Shown piece after piece: positions 8,155 to 17,699 of a stretch of 64,000 nucleotides of DNA. The stretch lies in the NCBI RefSeq assembly GCF_003594915.1, contig NZ_QZCS01000005.1:1-64000 (forward strand). The letters are read 5' to 3'. The position numbers were made by a program, and so were the translations under genes. The first letter of the stretch is position 1, and every line of letters begins with the position of its first letter. This DNA comes from Enterobacter chuandaensis. GTDB taxonomy: Bacteria; Pseudomonadota; Gammaproteobacteria; Enterobacterales; Enterobacteriaceae. The notes under the pieces are model-generated. The model was not told where the DNA came from. It saw only the letters and a list, made by a program, of their open reading frames with translations, and searched no databases.

Positions 8155-9513
8155 ATGCAGACCGTTTTAGCGAAAATCGTTGCCGATAAGGCCATCTGGG
8201 TGGAAGCACGCAAAGCAGAGCAGCCGCTTGCCAGTTTCCAGAATGACGTCGTCCCAAGCAGCCGTCGTTTCTATGACGCCCTGCAGGGTGCGCGCACCGC
8301 GTTTATTCTGGAGTGCAAAAAGGCCTCTCCCTCAAAAGGTGTTATTCGTGACGATTTCGACCCGGCGCGTATCGCCGGTATTTATAAGCATCATGCGTCG
8401 GCCATCTCCGTGCTGACGGATGAGAAATATTTCCAGGGCAGCTTCGATTTTCTGCCGATCGTCAGCGGCATCGCGCCGCAGCCGATCCTGTGCAAAGACT
8501 TTATTATCGACCCGTATCAGATCTGGCTGGCGCGTTTCTACCAGGCCGATGCCTGTCTGCTGATGCTCTCGGTGCTGGACGACGAGCAGTATCGCCAGCT
8601 TGCTGCCGTGGCGCACAGTCTGAACATGGGCGTGCTGACCGAAGTGAGTAACGAAGAAGAGCTCGAGCGCGCCATCGCGCTGGAAGCCAAAGTGGTCGGC
8701 ATCAACAACCGCGATCTCCGCGACCTGTCGATTGACCTGAACCGCACGCGCCAGCTGGCGCCGCGTCTGGGTGCGGGCGTCACGGTGATCAGCGAGTCCG
8801 GCATTAACAGCTACGCCCAGGTGCGCGAGCTGAGCCACTTCGCCAACGGGTTTCTGATTGGCTCCGCCATGATGGAACATGACGATCTCAACGCCGCCGT
8901 GCGCCGCGTGCTGCTGGGGGAAAATAAAGTCTGCGGCTTAACCCGCGAACAGGATGCCCTTGCCGCTTATGAGGCGGGCGCCATTTACGGCGGGCTGATT
9001 TTCGTGGATTCATCCCCTCGCGCGGTCAGCGAAGAGCAGGCGCGTAAGGTGATAGCGGCAGCCCCGCTCAGCTATGTCGGCGTATTCCGCAATGCAGATA
9101 TTGCAGACGTTGCAGCAAAAGCCGACGCGCTATCCCTGACCGCGGTGCAGCTCCACGGTAGTGAAGATCAGGCTTATATCGATGCCCTTCGTACCGTTCT
9201 CGCGCCTCAGATTCAGATCTGGAAAGCGCAGAGCGTTGGTGACACCTTGCCCGCGCGCAATCTGAATCATGTTGATAAATACGTGCTCGACAACGGCCAG
9301 GGCGGCACCGGCCAGCGCTTTGACTGGTCGCTGCTGAACGGTGAAAAACTGGACAACGTCCTGCTGGCGGGTGGATTAAGCCCGGATAACTGCGTCGAAG
9401 CCGCGAAAACCGGCTGCGCAGGCCTCGATTTCAATTCAGGCGTAGAGTCAGAGCCGGGTATTAAAGATGCCAGCAAACTGGCCTCGGTGTTTAAAACTCT
9501 GCGTGCATATTAA
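8155..9513 (+). CDS. trpC: Indole-3-glycerol-phosphate synthase / PRA isomerase
   Basis: The 452-residue bifunctional enzyme carries indole-3-glycerol-phosphate synthase in its first half (to about residue 255) and phosphoribosylanthranilate isomerase in the second; both are TIM barrels. The synthase half has the catalytic [10 protein letters not shown] segment near residue 53. The isomerase half begins around [12 protein letters not shown] and has LDFNSGVES phosphate-binding residues close to the end. TrpC-TrpF fusion is normal in enterics. It lies 3 bp after trpGD and 10 bp ahead of trpB. Confidence 0.97.
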   Translation: MQTVLAKIVADKAIWVEARKAEQPLASFQNDVVPSSRRFYDALQGARTAFILECKKASPSKGVIRDDFDPARIAGIYKHHASAISVLTDEKYFQGSFDFLPIVSGIAPQPILCKDFIIDPYQIWLARFYQADACLLMLSVLDDEQYRQLAAVAHSLNMGVLTEVSNEEELERAIALEAKVVGINNRDLRDLSIDLNRTRQLAPRLGAGVTVISESGINSYAQVRELSHFANGFLIGSAMMEHDDLNAAVRRVLLGENKVCGLTREQDALAAYEAGAIYGGLIFVDSSPRAVSEEQARKVIAAAPLSYVGVFRNADIADVAAKADALSLTAVQLHGSEDQAYIDALRTVLAPQIQIWKAQSVGDTLPARNLNHVDKYVLDNGQGGTGQRFDWSLLNGEKLDNVLLAGGLSPDNCVEAAKTGCAGLDFNSGVESEPGIKDASKLASVFKTLRAY

Positions 9514-9523
9514 GGAAGAGAAG

Positions 9524-10717
9524 ATGACGACATTACTTAACCCGTATTTTGGTGAGTTCGGCGGGATGTACGTCCCGCAAATCCTGATGCCCGCGCTGCG
9601 CCAGCTGGAAGAAGCCTTCGTGAGCGCGCAGAAAGATCCGGCATTTCAGGCGGAATTTACCGACCTGCTGAAAAATTACGCGGGCCGTCCAACGGCGCTG
9701 ACCAAATGCCGCAACCTGACCGAAGGCACAAAAACCACGCTGTATCTGAAGCGTGAAGACCTGCTGCACGGCGGCGCGCATAAAACTAACCAGGTGCTGG
9801 GCCAGGCGCTGCTCGCAAAACGCATGGGCAAAACCGAGATCATCGCCGAAACTGGCGCAGGTCAGCATGGTGTGGCCTCTGCGCTCGCCAGCGCCCTGCT
9901 CGGCCTGAAGTGCCGCATCTATATGGGTGCGAAAGACGTTGAGCGGCAGTCCCCGAACGTGTTCCGTATGCGCCTGATGGGGGCAGAAGTGATCCCGGTG
10001 CACAGCGGTTCCGCCACGCTGAAAGACGCCTGTAACGAAGCTCTGCGCGACTGGTCCGGTAGCTATGACACCGCGCACTATATGCTCGGCACCGCGGCGG
10101 GCCCACACCCGTTCCCGACTATCGTACGCGAATTCCAGCGCATGATCGGTGAAGAGACCAAAGCGCAAATCCTTGAGAAAGAGGGTCGCCTGCCGGATGC
10201 GGTTATCGCCTGCGTCGGCGGTGGATCTAACGCCATCGGCATGTTTGCCGATTTCATCGAGGACACCTCCGTGGGTCTGATTGGCGTCGAGCCTGCCGGT
10301 CACGGGATTGAATCTGGTGAGCACGGCGCGCCGCTGAAGCATGGCCGCGTGGGGATCTACTTCGGTATGAAATCCCCGATGATGCAGACCGATGAGGGCC
10401 AGATTGAAGAGTCTTACTCTATCTCTGCCGGCCTCGACTTCCCGTCCGTCGGGCCACAGCATGCGTTTCTGAACAGTATCGGCCGAGCGGACTATGTCTC
10501 CATTACCGATGACGAAGCGCTGGAAGCCTTTAAAACGCTGTGTCGCAGTGAAGGGATCATCCCGGCGCTGGAGTCTTCCCACGCCCTGGCGCACGCGCTG
10601 AAAATGATGAAAGAGAACCCGGAAAAAGAGCAGCTGCTGGTGGTGAACCTTTCCGGTCGCGGTGATAAAGATATCTTCACCGTTCACGATATTCTGAAAG
10701 CACGAGGGGAAATCTGA
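9524..10717 (+). CDS. trpB: Tryptophan synthase beta chain
   Basis: TrpB joins indole and serine to make tryptophan in the alpha2-beta2 synthase. The 397-residue chain has the PLP lysine Lys87 in GGAHKTNQ and the cofactor-phosphate loop [10 protein letters not shown] near 230. The ATG at 9524 follows AGGAAGAGAAG and matches the family start [14 protein letters not shown]; an upstream in-frame ATG lies inside trpCF and was rejected. The stop overlaps trpA by one base (TGATG), coupling the two subunits. Confidence 0.98.
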   Translation: MTTLLNPYFGEFGGMYVPQILMPALRQLEEAFVSAQKDPAFQAEFTDLLKNYAGRPTALTKCRNLTEGTKTTLYLKREDLLHGGAHKTNQVLGQALLAKRMGKTEIIAETGAGQHGVASALASALLGLKCRIYMGAKDVERQSPNVFRMRLMGAEVIPVHSGSATLKDACNEALRDWSGSYDTAHYMLGTAAGPHPFPTIVREFQRMIGEETKAQILEKEGRLPDAVIACVGGGSNAIGMFADFIEDTSVGLIGVEPAGHGIESGEHGAPLKHGRVGIYFGMKSPMMQTDEGQIEESYSISAGLDFPSVGPQHAFLNSIGRADYVSITDDEALEAFKTLCRSEGIIPALESSHALAHALKMMKENPEKEQLLVVNLSGRGDKDIFTVHDILKARGEI

Positions 10718-11526
10718 TGGAACGCTACGATAATGCATTTGCTGAACTGAAATCCCGCCAGGAAGGCGCGTTCGTTCCCTTCGTCACCCTGGGCGACCCC
10801 GGCCCTGAGCAGTCTCTGAAGATTATCGACACCCTGATTGAAGCCGGTGCCGACGCGCTGGAGCTCGGTATTCCGTTCTCTGACCCGCTGGCGGACGGCC
10901 CAACCATTCAGAATGCCACCCTGCGCGCGTTTGCGGCAGGCGTTACGCCGACCCAGTGTTTTGAAATGCTGGCGGCGATCCGCCAGAAGCACCCGACCAT
11001 TCCGATCGGCCTGCTGATGTACGCGAACCTGGTTTTCAGCCGCGGTATTGATGAATTTTATGCCGAATGCGCCAGAGTCGGTGTCGACTCGGTGCTGGTG
11101 GCTGACGTGCCGGTTGAAGAGTCTGCACCGTTCCGCCAGGCGGCAATGCGTCACAACGTAGCGCCAATTTTCATCTGCCCGCCAAATGCCGATGATGAAC
11201 TGCTGCGTCAGATAGCCTCCTACGGGCGCGGGTATACCTACCTGCTCTCCCGCGCAGGCGTGACCGGTGCCGAGAATAAAGCAGCACTGCCGCTGCATCA
11301 TCTGGTGGAGAAGCTGGCCGAGTACCATGCAGCACCTCCGCTGCAGGGTTTTGGTATTTCATCCCCGGATCAGGTCACTGCGGCGATTGATGCGAAGGCA
11401 GCGGGTGCCATCTCCGGTTCTGCGATTGTGAAGATCATCGAAAAGAACGTGTACAAGCCCGAGCAGATGCTGAGCGAGCTGAAAGCGTTCGTGACGGCGA
11501 TGAAAGCCGCAACGCGTAAAGCCTAA
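10717..11526 (+). CDS. trpA: Tryptophan synthase alpha chain
   Basis: TrpA splits indole-3-glycerol phosphate and channels indole to TrpB. The 269-residue TIM barrel has the catalytic Glu49 (ADALELG) and Asp60 (SDPLADGP). It is one residue longer than recalled for E. coli. It is the last gene of the operon, and a GC-rich hairpin follows directly. Confidence 0.98.
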   Translation: MERYDNAFAELKSRQEGAFVPFVTLGDPGPEQSLKIIDTLIEAGADALELGIPFSDPLADGPTIQNATLRAFAAGVTPTQCFEMLAAIRQKHPTIPIGLLMYANLVFSRGIDEFYAECARVGVDSVLVADVPVEESAPFRQAAMRHNVAPIFICPPNADDELLRQIASYGRGYTYLLSRAGVTGAENKAALPLHHLVEKLAEYHAAPPLQGFGISSPDQVTAAIDAKAAGAISGSAIVKIIEKNVYKPEQMLSELKAFVTAMKAATRKA

Positions 11527-11534
11527 CCCCTCCA

Positions 11535-11564
11535 CCGTCTGGCATCCTGGCCAGACGGTTCCCC
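11535..11564 (+). terminator. trp operon terminator hairpin
   Basis: CCGTCTGG and CCAGACGG form a strong stem over an 8-nt loop, but the following tract is TTCCCCTT, so it is a weak intrinsic terminator. It may act with Rho. Confidence 0.55.
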
Positions 11565-11705
11565 TTCCTGCCCTTCGAGCAACAAAGGGTTATGGCAAAA
11601 TTGATCCCGTCGATATTTTCGGTGTGAATGGCTTTTCAAACTTTCGCGTAAGCGTATGATCTGGACTCTTTTTAGCATTAATCCTTCTGAGTTCAGAGGT
11701 TTTTC

Positions 11706-12917
11706 ATGTCATGGCATACCTTCAAACAGACTTACCTGGTTAAGTTCTGGTCACCTGTTCCGGCCGTCATCGCGGCAGGCATTCTTTCAACTTATTATTT
11801 CGGGATTACCGGCACCTTCTGGGCCGTGACCGGCGAGTTCACCCGCTGGGGTGGGCAACTGCTGCAGCTCGCAGGCGTACATGCCGAGGAATGGGGATAC
11901 TTTAAAATCATTCACCTGGACGGAACCCCGCTGACCCGCATCGACGGGATGATGATCATCGGGATGTTCGGCGGCTGTTTCGCAGCAGCGCTGTGGGCAA
12001 ACAACGTAAAATTACGTATGCCAAAAAGCCGTATACGCATCATGCAGGCGGTGGTCGGCGGTATAATTGCCGGGTTTGGTGCGCGCCTGGCGATGGGCTG
12101 TAACCTGGCCGCGTTCTTTACGGGCATTCCTCAGTTCTCTCTTCATGCCTGGTTCTTTGCCGTAGCCACCGCGATTGGCTCTTACTTCGGGGCGAAATTC
12201 ACGCTGCTGCCGCTGTTCCGCATTCCGGTGAAAATGACTAAAGTCAGCGCCGCGTCTCCGTTAACCCAGAAACCCGATCAGGCGCGTCGCCGCTTCCGCC
12301 TCGGTATGCTGGTCTTTTTTGCTATGGTCGCATGGGCCATTTGCACGGCGTTGAATCAGCCAAAACTCGGCCTGGCGATGCTTTTCGGCGTTGGCTTTGG
12401 CCTGCTGATAGAACGCGCGCAGATCTGCTTTACCTCCGCGTTTCGCGATATGTGGATCACCGGGCGGACGATGATGGCGAAGGCGATTATTGCCGGTATG
12501 GCGGTGAGCGCTATTGGCATCTTCAGCTATGTCCAGCTCGGTGTTGAGCCGAAGATCATGTGGGCTGGCCCGAACGCTGTGATTGGCGGTTTGCTGTTTG
12601 GCTTCGGTATCGTACTGGCGGGCGGTTGTGAAACCGGCTGGATGTATCGCGCTGTTGAGGGACAGGTGCATTACTGGTGGGTCGGGCTTGGAAATGTCAT
12701 TGGCTCCACACTCCTCGCATACTACTGGGACGACGTGTCCCCTGTGCTCGCCACGAACTGGGACAAGGTCAACCTGCTGAGCACTTTCGGTCCTCTCGGC
12801 GGCCTGCTGGTGACTTATGCCCTGCTGCTGGTCGCTTTTTTACTGGTTGTCGCACAGGAGAAACGCTTCTTCCGCCGCGCCGCCGTCAAAACTGAAACGC
12901 AGGAGAACGCTGCATGA
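11706..12917 (+). CDS. yedE: YedE, YeeE/YedE family sulfur-compound transporter
   Basis: The 403-residue inner-membrane protein has many hydrophobic spans and the duplicated cysteine motifs of the YeeE/YedE (TsuA-like) family: AMGCNLAAFFTGI (about residue 134), ERAQICFTSAFRDMW (about 237) and LAGGCETGWMYR (about 301). Related proteins take up thiosulfate through conserved cysteines, and YedE has also been linked to selenium metabolism. It is very close to E. coli YedE by recall. Its stop overlaps yedF by 4 bp. In K-12 this pair lies elsewhere, near the flagellar genes; here it fills the place of yciGFE-katN between trp and ompW. Confidence 0.9.
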   Translation: MSWHTFKQTYLVKFWSPVPAVIAAGILSTYYFGITGTFWAVTGEFTRWGGQLLQLAGVHAEEWGYFKIIHLDGTPLTRIDGMMIIGMFGGCFAAALWANNVKLRMPKSRIRIMQAVVGGIIAGFGARLAMGCNLAAFFTGIPQFSLHAWFFAVATAIGSYFGAKFTLLPLFRIPVKMTKVSAASPLTQKPDQARRRFRLGMLVFFAMVAWAICTALNQPKLGLAMLFGVGFGLLIERAQICFTSAFRDMWITGRTMMAKAIIAGMAVSAIGIFSYVQLGVEPKIMWAGPNAVIGGLLFGFGIVLAGGCETGWMYRAVEGQVHYWWVGLGNVIGSTLLAYYWDDVSPVLATNWDKVNLLSTFGPLGGLLVTYALLLVAFLLVVAQEKRFFRRAAVKTETQENAA

Positions 12918-13147
12918 AAGAGATCGTTCCCGATTATCGTCTGGATATGGTCGGTGAACCCTGCCCGTATCCGGCGGTTGCCACGCTTGAGGCGCTGCCG
13001 CAGCTGAAAAAAGGTGAAATTCTGGAGGTGGTGAGCGATTGTCCGCAATCCATCAACAACATTCCGCTGGACGCAAAAAACCATGGCTACACGGTGCTGG
13101 ATATTCAGCAGGACGGGCCAACCATTCGCTATTTGATTCAGAAGTAA
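12914..13147 (+). CDS. yedF: YedF, TusA-family sulfur carrier-like protein
   Basis: This 77-residue protein belongs to the TusA/SirA family of small sulfur-transfer proteins. The family's CPxP active motif is present as GEPCPYPAV near residue 17, where the Cys would carry persulfide or selenium. It overlaps yedE by 4 bp (ATGA), so the transporter and carrier are probably made together; handing over imported sulfur or selenium is a reasonable inference. It is nearly identical to recalled E. coli YedF. Confidence 0.92.
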   Translation: MKEIVPDYRLDMVGEPCPYPAVATLEALPQLKKGEILEVVSDCPQSINNIPLDAKNHGYTVLDIQQDGPTIRYLIQK

Positions 13148-13157
13148 TAAACGATAT

Positions 13158-13175
13158 GCGCCCCCTCGGGGGCGC
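13158..13175. terminator. Hairpin between yedF and ompW
   Basis: GCGCCCCC and GGGGGCGC form a perfect 8-bp stem between two converging genes. T tracts are lacking on both sides, so termination strength is uncertain. Confidence 0.45.
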
Positions 13176-13190
13176 ACTGAACGACAGGAA

Positions 13191-13823
13191 TTAAAAACGA
13201 TAACCTGCAGAGAACATGAACACCCACGGATCCAGGCGAGTGTTGATGCTTTGCTGCTCACCGCCCGCTTTGAAGCGTACGTCAGTATCAATGTCCATAT
13301 ACCAGACTGAGGCGTTGATCAGCCAGTCACGGTTAATCAGATAATCCAGACCAACCTGCCCCGCCATACCCCACGAGTCTTTCAGGCTGAGGTCGGAAAG
13401 GCCGGCCTCTTTACCGGTATCGTTAAATTTCTCATCAAAGAAGGTGGTGTAGTTCACACCCGCGCCAATATACGGACGCACCTTGCTGCTGGCATCGCCA
13501 AAGTACCATTGCGCCATCAACGTTGGCGGTAAATGGTGAACCGTGGCGATATCACCGGTTGCCCCGAGGCCAACGCGATGACGGAACGGCGTTGCGGCCA
13601 GAAGCTCAACACCAATGTTATCCGTCGCCATCCAGGTGAACGTTAAGCCTAACTGGGTGTTATTGCTGACGTTAAAACCGCCCATTCCCAGCACGTTATC
13701 AGAACCTTCCGTTGGACGAACCGTTGCCGAACCGGCACGAATAAAGAATTCGCCTGCTTCATGCGCGTACGCGCCGCCAGAGAGACTGCTTAATACAAGG
13801 GCTGCCACCGCTAATTTTTTCAT
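13191..13823 (-). CDS. ompW: Outer membrane protein OmpW
   Basis: OmpW is an eight-stranded outer-membrane beta-barrel with a hydrophobic channel, linked to stress and anaerobic responses and used as a colicin S4 receptor in E. coli. The 210-residue precursor has a typical signal peptide MKKLAVAALVLSSLSGGAYA cleaved before HEAGEF, alternating barrel strands, and ends in the aromatic YRF expected for Bam-dependent insertion. It is transcribed toward yedF. The upstream region carries an FNR-like half site and a long palindrome. Confidence 0.95.
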   Translation of the reverse strand: MKKLAVAALVLSSLSGGAYAHEAGEFFIRAGSATVRPTEGSDNVLGMGGFNVSNNTQLGLTFTWMATDNIGVELLAATPFRHRVGLGATGDIATVHHLPPTLMAQWYFGDASSKVRPYIGAGVNYTTFFDEKFNDTGKEAGLSDLSLKDSWGMAGQVGLDYLINRDWLINASVWYMDIDTDVRFKAGGEQQSINTRLDPWVFMFSAGYRF

Positions 13824-13883
13824 ATCCGCTCCATCGTTGTGGTTTTAATCGCGGAGGAGAATATACTCACAAATGAGTAATAA

Positions 13884-13941
13884 GTGATCTGCCACAGATC
13901 ACATTAAAACCAGTAAGTTAACATTCATTGATCTGGGTTAA
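13884..13941 (-). promoter_or_regulatory. ompW upstream palindrome and FNR-like site
   Basis: GTGATCTG CCA CAGATCAC (13884-13902) is a perfect 8+8 palindrome. Its arms are too far apart for a CRP site. TTGATCTGGGTTAA (13928-13941) matches one half of the FNR consensus TTGAT-N4-ATCAA exactly and the other weakly. ompW is known to respond to oxygen through FNR in E. coli; the assignment here is inference. Confidence 0.4.
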
Positions 13942-14106
13942 TTTTTTGTGGCGAATCGAAAAGCAATAAGTTGTTTCCATGTCAATTTTTGGCATTTCAC
14001 AGTGACAAAATTTTCTCTTTTCCCCCTCTTGCTCTTCCACACGCTGCTGGATAATTTATCGCTCTTACAAGTTGATTTGATGCGTTCTTCTTTTTGCAGG
14101 TGTGCC

Positions 14107-14511
14107 ATGAGTGAAGTTAACCCGTGCATGACGTGCGGAGCCTGTTGTGCGTATTTTCGAGTCTCTTTCTACTGGGCCGAAGCCAGCGATGGCGGTGGTA
14201 CCGTTCCGGTTCATCTCACTGAGCCTGTCACCCCTTTTCTGCGATGCATGCGCGGTACCAACCAAAAGCAGAGCCGCTGCGCGGCGTTGCAGGGTGAGCC
14301 CGGCATCTCTACCCGGTGTTCCATCTATGAGGATCGTCCCAGCCCGTGCAGGGAATTTGCCATGTCCGGGGAAGATGGGCAGGTCAATGAAGCCTGTAAT
14401 CGCGCCAGGGCACGCTTTGGATTACCGCCGCTTTACAAAGATATGCTTTTCCATACAAGCCTTGATGCTGCCACTGCAGGTGCATCCGGTGTACAATTGC
14501 CGGCTAATTAA
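14107..14511 (+). CDS. YkgJ-type cysteine-cluster protein
   Basis: The 134-residue protein is full of cysteines: CMTCGACC at residues 7-14, [20 protein letters not shown] and a later EACNRA. This is the pattern of the YkgJ/UPF0153 family of putative zinc- or iron-binding proteins of unknown function. I chose the ATG at 14107, which is preceded by GCAGGTG and gives the family-like MSEVNPC start; earlier in-frame codons lack an RBS. It faces away from ompW and is followed by yciC after 25 bp. Confidence 0.82.
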   Translation: MSEVNPCMTCGACCAYFRVSFYWAEASDGGGTVPVHLTEPVTPFLRCMRGTNQKQSRCAALQGEPGISTRCSIYEDRPSPCREFAMSGEDGQVNEACNRARARFGLPPLYKDMLFHTSLDAATAGASGVQLPAN

Positions 14512-14536
14512 CACCTGCAATACTCAAGGAGAGTGC

Positions 14537-15280
14537 ATGTCTATCACGGCGAAGTCTGTCTACCGTGACACGGGAAACTTTTTCCGCAATCAGTTCATTA
14601 CCTTTTTACTGATCGCGTTGCTTTGCGCCTTTATAACTGTGGTGCTGGGTCATGCGTTCTCACCGAGTGAAGAACAGATTGCCAGCCTGAGCCAGGGTGA
14701 CCATCTGGCAGGAAGCGTGGGTCTGTTTGAACTGGTACAAAACATGACGCCGGAACAGCAACAGATCCTGCTGCGGGCTTCCGCCGCATCCACTTTCTCT
14801 GGGCTCATTGGTAATGCAATTCTGGCGGGTGGCGTTCTGCTGATGATCCAGCTGGTGTCGGCGGGCCACCGGGTCAGCGCCTTACGGGCGATTGGTGCCA
14901 GCGCGCCGGTCTTACCTAAGCTGTTTATCCTGATCTTTTTAACCACCATGCTGGTGCAGATGGGGATTATGCTGGTCGTGGTGCCGGGTGTGTTACTGGC
15001 GATTGTGCTCGCGTTTGCCCCCGTGATGGTCGTGCAGGATAAAATGGGCATTTTTACCGCGATGCGCAGCAGTATCAGGCTGGCATGGGCGAATATGCGT
15101 CTGGTGGCTCCTGCGGTGATCGGCTGGCTGCTGGCTAAAACGCTCCTGCTCCTGTTTGCTCCGAATTTTGCGGTATTAACCCCAAACGTTGGCGCGGTGG
15201 TCGCGAATACGCTGAGCAACCTGATTTCAGCGGTGCTGCTGGTCTATCTGTTCCGCCTGTATATGTTAATTCGTCAGTAA
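14537..15280 (+). CDS. yciC: YciC, UPF0259 inner-membrane protein
   Basis: The 247-residue protein has about six hydrophobic spans, with an amphipathic loop ([15 protein letters not shown]) between the first two, and is the exact length of E. coli YciC. The role is not established. The start follows AAGGAGAGTGC. It precedes yciB and yciA in the same direction, as in K-12. Confidence 0.93.
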   Translation: MSITAKSVYRDTGNFFRNQFITFLLIALLCAFITVVLGHAFSPSEEQIASLSQGDHLAGSVGLFELVQNMTPEQQQILLRASAASTFSGLIGNAILAGGVLLMIQLVSAGHRVSALRAIGASAPVLPKLFILIFLTTMLVQMGIMLVVVPGVLLAIVLAFAPVMVVQDKMGIFTAMRSSIRLAWANMRLVAPAVIGWLLAKTLLLLFAPNFAVLTPNVGAVVANTLSNLISAVLLVYLFRLYMLIRQ

Positions 15281-15282
15281 CC

Positions 15283-15312
15283 CTGATGCCGGGTGCATGA
15301 CCGGGCCCGGCT
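15283..15312. repeat. REP-like GC-rich hairpin between yciC and yciB
   Basis: GATGCCGGG and CCCGGC arms in the 56-bp gap resemble the short GC-rich repeats found between enteric genes. Only one unit is present. It could stabilise the yciC message. Confidence 0.35.
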
Positions 15313-15336
15313 CAACAGAGAAGATGGAATCACAGA

Positions 15337-15876
15337 ATGAAGCAGTTTCTTGATTTTTTACCGCTGGTGGTCTTTTTCGCGTTTTACAAACTGTATGACA
15401 TTTATGCTGCCACCACCGCACTGATTATTGCGACAGCGGTTGTGCTGATCTACAGTTGGGTGCGCTACCGTAAAGTTGAAAAAATGGCGCTGGTGACGTT
15501 CGTGCTGGTCGCCGTATTCGGCGGTCTCACCCTGTTCTTCCACAATGATGAATTTATTAAGTGGAAAGTGACGGTGATCTACGCGCTGTTTGCGGGTGCG
15601 CTGCTCATCAGCCAGTGGGTGATGAAAAAGCCGCTGATCCAGCGCATGCTCGGTAAAGAGCTGACGCTGCCTCAGGAAGTCTGGTCGCGCCTGAATATCG
15701 CGTGGGCGGTATTCTTTATTCTTTGCGGTCTCGCCAATATCTATATCGCCTTCTGGCTGCCGCAGAATATCTGGGTCAACTTTAAAGTCTTCGGCCTGAC
15801 GGCCCTGACGCTGATTTTCACCCTGCTAAGCGGCGTTTATATCTATCGCCACATGCCGCAGGACGACAAGCACTGA
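15337..15876 (+). CDS. yciB: YciB inner-membrane septation protein
   Basis: YciB (IspZ/IspA homologue) is a small integral membrane protein linked to cell-envelope and division proteins. The 179 residues contain about five hydrophobic spans, starting [21 protein letters not shown] and including a conserved [25 protein letters not shown] segment. Length equals E. coli YciB. It is followed by a long perfect hairpin. Confidence 0.94.
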   Translation: MKQFLDFLPLVVFFAFYKLYDIYAATTALIIATAVVLIYSWVRYRKVEKMALVTFVLVAVFGGLTLFFHNDEFIKWKVTVIYALFAGALLISQWVMKKPLIQRMLGKELTLPQEVWSRLNIAWAVFFILCGLANIYIAFWLPQNIWVNFKVFGLTALTLIFTLLSGVYIYRHMPQDDKH

Positions 15877-15885
15877 TTGCTGACT

Positions 15886-15920
15886 GACCAGAACGTGTTC
15901 GACAGACGTTCTGGTCTATT
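15886..15920 (+). terminator. Hairpin after yciB
   Basis: GACCAGAACGT and ACGTTCTGGTC form a perfect 11-bp stem with a 9-nt loop. The tail CTATTCTCT is only partly T-rich, so it may be a terminator or an RNA-stabilising stem. Confidence 0.55.
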
Positions 15921-15980
15921 CTCTCCGCTGTGAAATCATAGTAGCATCCCGCCTGAAGTCTTCCGTTACGAGTTAAAACA

Positions 15981-16376
15981 ATGACAACAACTAACGCCCC
16001 TCAGGGCGAACTGGTTTTACGCACACTGGCAATGCCCGCTGACACCAATGCCAATGGCGATATTTTTGGCGGCTGGCTGATGTCGCAAATGGATATGGGC
16101 GGCGCAATTCTGGCGAAAGAGATTGCCCACGGACGCGTGGTGACCGTGCGGGTGGATGGGATGACCTTCCTGCGCCCGGTTGCGGTAGGAGATGTGGTCT
16201 GCTGTTACGCCCGCTGCGTAAAGCGCGGTAATACCTCCATCTCTATCAATATTGAAGTCTGGGTGAAGAAAGTCTCTTCTGAACCCATTGGACAGCGCTA
16301 TAAAGCAACTGAAGCGCTGTTTATCTACGTTGCGGTAGATAGCGAGGGTAAACCTCGTCAGCTTCCGCCAGCCTGA
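15981..16376 (+). CDS. yciA: Acyl-CoA thioesterase YciA
   Basis: YciA hydrolyses a range of acyl-CoA esters and is a hexameric single hotdog-fold protein. The 131 residues show the family signature DTNANGDIFGGWLMSQMD near the start, with the catalytic Asp in this segment, and the central helix continuing AGAILAKEIA-like. It converges on tonB with a shared bidirectional terminator. Confidence 0.95.
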   Translation: MTTTNAPQGELVLRTLAMPADTNANGDIFGGWLMSQMDMGGAILAKEIAHGRVVTVRVDGMTFLRPVAVGDVVCCYARCVKRGNTSISINIEVWVKKVSSEPIGQRYKATEALFIYVAVDSEGKPRQLPPA

Positions 16377-16385
16377 ATGACGGGC

Positions 16386-16415
16386 AAAAAAAGCCTCCAT
16401 CCGGAGGCTTTTTTT
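16386..16415. terminator. Bidirectional terminator, yciA/tonB
   Basis: AAAAAAGCCTCC, loop ATCC, GGAGGCTTTTTTT works in both directions between the converging genes. Confidence 0.9.
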
Positions 16416-17136
16416 ATTCCATCTGCGCCCCGCCATTCAGGCGGAAAACAATGTTCACGATCAGTCCGCTACCGGGCTTACCGGCTTCGTAGCGCCATCT
16501 GCGCATGGCGGATTTGACTTCGCGCTCAAACATGTTCGACGGTTGTGCAGACAGTATCTCCACGTTATCAACGCGGCCATCCGCGGTTACGTCAAATTTC
16601 ACCCGTACACGCCCTTCAATGCGCAAAGCCTGCGCACGAGCCGGATACTGTGGCTGGTTACGGCTCAGTGCTCGCGGGCCCGCCGGTGCGGCAACCGTCG
16701 GTTTAGCTGCCGGCGCGCTGTTGTTCATAACCGGACGCGAAGGCGCTGCATTCTCGACCGGCTGGGTAGCGCGCGGTTCAACCGGACGTTCTTCACGTTT
16801 CGGACGCTCCTCGACCTTTTTCACCGGTTTTGGCTTCGGCTTGGGTTTCGGCTTCGGCTCAGGTTTGTGGATCACCACCGGTGCCTCCTTCGGTGGCTCC
16901 GGAACAGGCTCGGGTTCCGGTTCCGGCTCAGCAACCGGCTGTGGCGGTGGTGGCGCAACCTGCGGCGGTTCGAGATCCGCGGGCGATACCATGGTCACCG
17001 AAATCGGCTGCGCGGGCGCGGGCATTTCAATAACCTGATGAACCGAGGTATAGAGCAAACCCGCCACGACGGCACCGTGAATCACGACGGACAGCAGCGT
17101 CGGCCAGGGAAAGCGGCGAGGTAAATCAAGGGTCAT
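16414..17136 (-). CDS. tonB: TonB energy transducer
   Basis: TonB spans the periplasm and transmits proton-motive force from ExbBD to outer-membrane receptors for siderophores and B12. The 240-residue form begins [11 protein letters not shown], followed by a membrane anchor ([16 protein letters not shown] with the key SxxxH pattern), a long Pro-Glu then Pro-Lys rigid spacer (residues about 65-105), and the C-terminal receptor-binding domain with [15 protein letters not shown] chose the ATG at 17136 by homology; two upstream in-frame ATGs (17145, 17187) are possible. A Fur-type control region lies upstream. Confidence 0.95.
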   Translation of the reverse strand: MTLDLPRRFPWPTLLSVVIHGAVVAGLLYTSVHQVIEMPAPAQPISVTMVSPADLEPPQVAPPPPQPVAEPEPEPEPVPEPPKEAPVVIHKPEPKPKPKPKPKPVKKVEERPKREERPVEPRATQPVENAAPSRPVMNNSAPAAKPTVAAPAGPRALSRNQPQYPARAQALRIEGRVRVKFDVTADGRVDNVEILSAQPSNMFEREVKSAMRRWRYEAGKPGSGLIVNIVFRLNGGAQME

Positions 17137-17173
17137 CGAAGTCATAATCATCAACGTTAAAAAATTGAACCCT

Positions 17174-17213
17174 GATTTTAAATGCAAATAGCAATCATAT
17201 TCAATAAGACACT
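17174..17213 (-). promoter_or_regulatory. tonB promoter / Fur region
   Basis: On the minus strand the segment TATTGAATATGATTGCTATT followed by TGCATTTAAAATC is, by recall, essentially the E. coli tonB promoter with its overlapping Fur site. Iron-loaded Fur would repress here. Confidence 0.65.
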
Positions 17214-17357
17214 TTATTCTGGCGCAATTTAAGCGGCAAGGTGGTCAAAAAAGGGGCATTTAGATCAGGGTATTTACATTGTTTTTATCTTTACATTGCA
17301 GTCAATTGTCCTTTCACATAACGTAACTGACACTTTTAACGGTTAAGGAGCTTCACC

Positions 17358-17654
17358 GTGTTTTACGTGATTTACTCTGAAGATGTCGCTGATTCCCTCG
17401 AAAAACGCCTCTCTGTTCGCCCTGCCCATCTGGCTCGTTTGCAACTGCTGCAGGATGAAGGAAGATTGCTGACCGCGGGCCCAATGCCAGCAGTCGACAG
17501 CAATGACCCGGGCGCTGCCGGTTTTTCTGGCTCCACGGTTATTGCGGAGTTTGAATCTCTTGAAGCGGCGCAGGCCTGGGCTGACGCTGACCCTTACGTT
17601 GCGGCGGGTGTGTATGCGAAAGTGACGGTGCGGCCGTATAAGAAAGTGTTCTGA
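17358..17654 (+). CDS. yciI: YciI family protein
   Basis: YciI is a 98-residue ferredoxin-like-fold protein related to muconolactone isomerases; family members act as dehalogenase-like or dimerising domains, but the E. coli protein has no proven reaction. The conserved His near residue 24 (RPAHLARL) and the Asp in the [11 protein letters not shown] segment form the family's proposed active site. AAGGAG precedes the GTG start. It is separated from tonB by the tonB control region. Confidence 0.93.
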   Translation: MFYVIYSEDVADSLEKRLSVRPAHLARLQLLQDEGRLLTAGPMPAVDSNDPGAAGFSGSTVIAEFESLEAAQAWADADPYVAAGVYAKVTVRPYKKVF

Positions 17655-17658
17655 TGTG

Positions 17659-17685
17659 AAAAGGCTCCGGGAGGAGCCTTTTTTT
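17659..17685. terminator. Bidirectional terminator after yciI
   Basis: AAAAGGCTCC, loop GGGA, GGAGCCTTTTTTT serves yciI and the converging MarR-GNAT gene. Confidence 0.85.
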
Positions 17686-17699
17686 GATCGCCAGTCAGG

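Noticed and set aside
9533..10738. 401-residue minus-strand frame opposite trpB
   Set aside because: It mirrors the highly biased codon use of trpB, has His/Arg-rich random composition and overlaps a certain gene over its full length.
13884..13902. CRP site upstream of ompW
   Set aside because: TGTGA and TCAC halves are present, but 11 bp apart rather than 6.
14147..14536. N-terminal extension of yciC through the cysteine-cluster gene
   Set aside because: The extension is out of frame with a convincing gene; the ATG at 14537 has a good RBS and gives the E. coli length.
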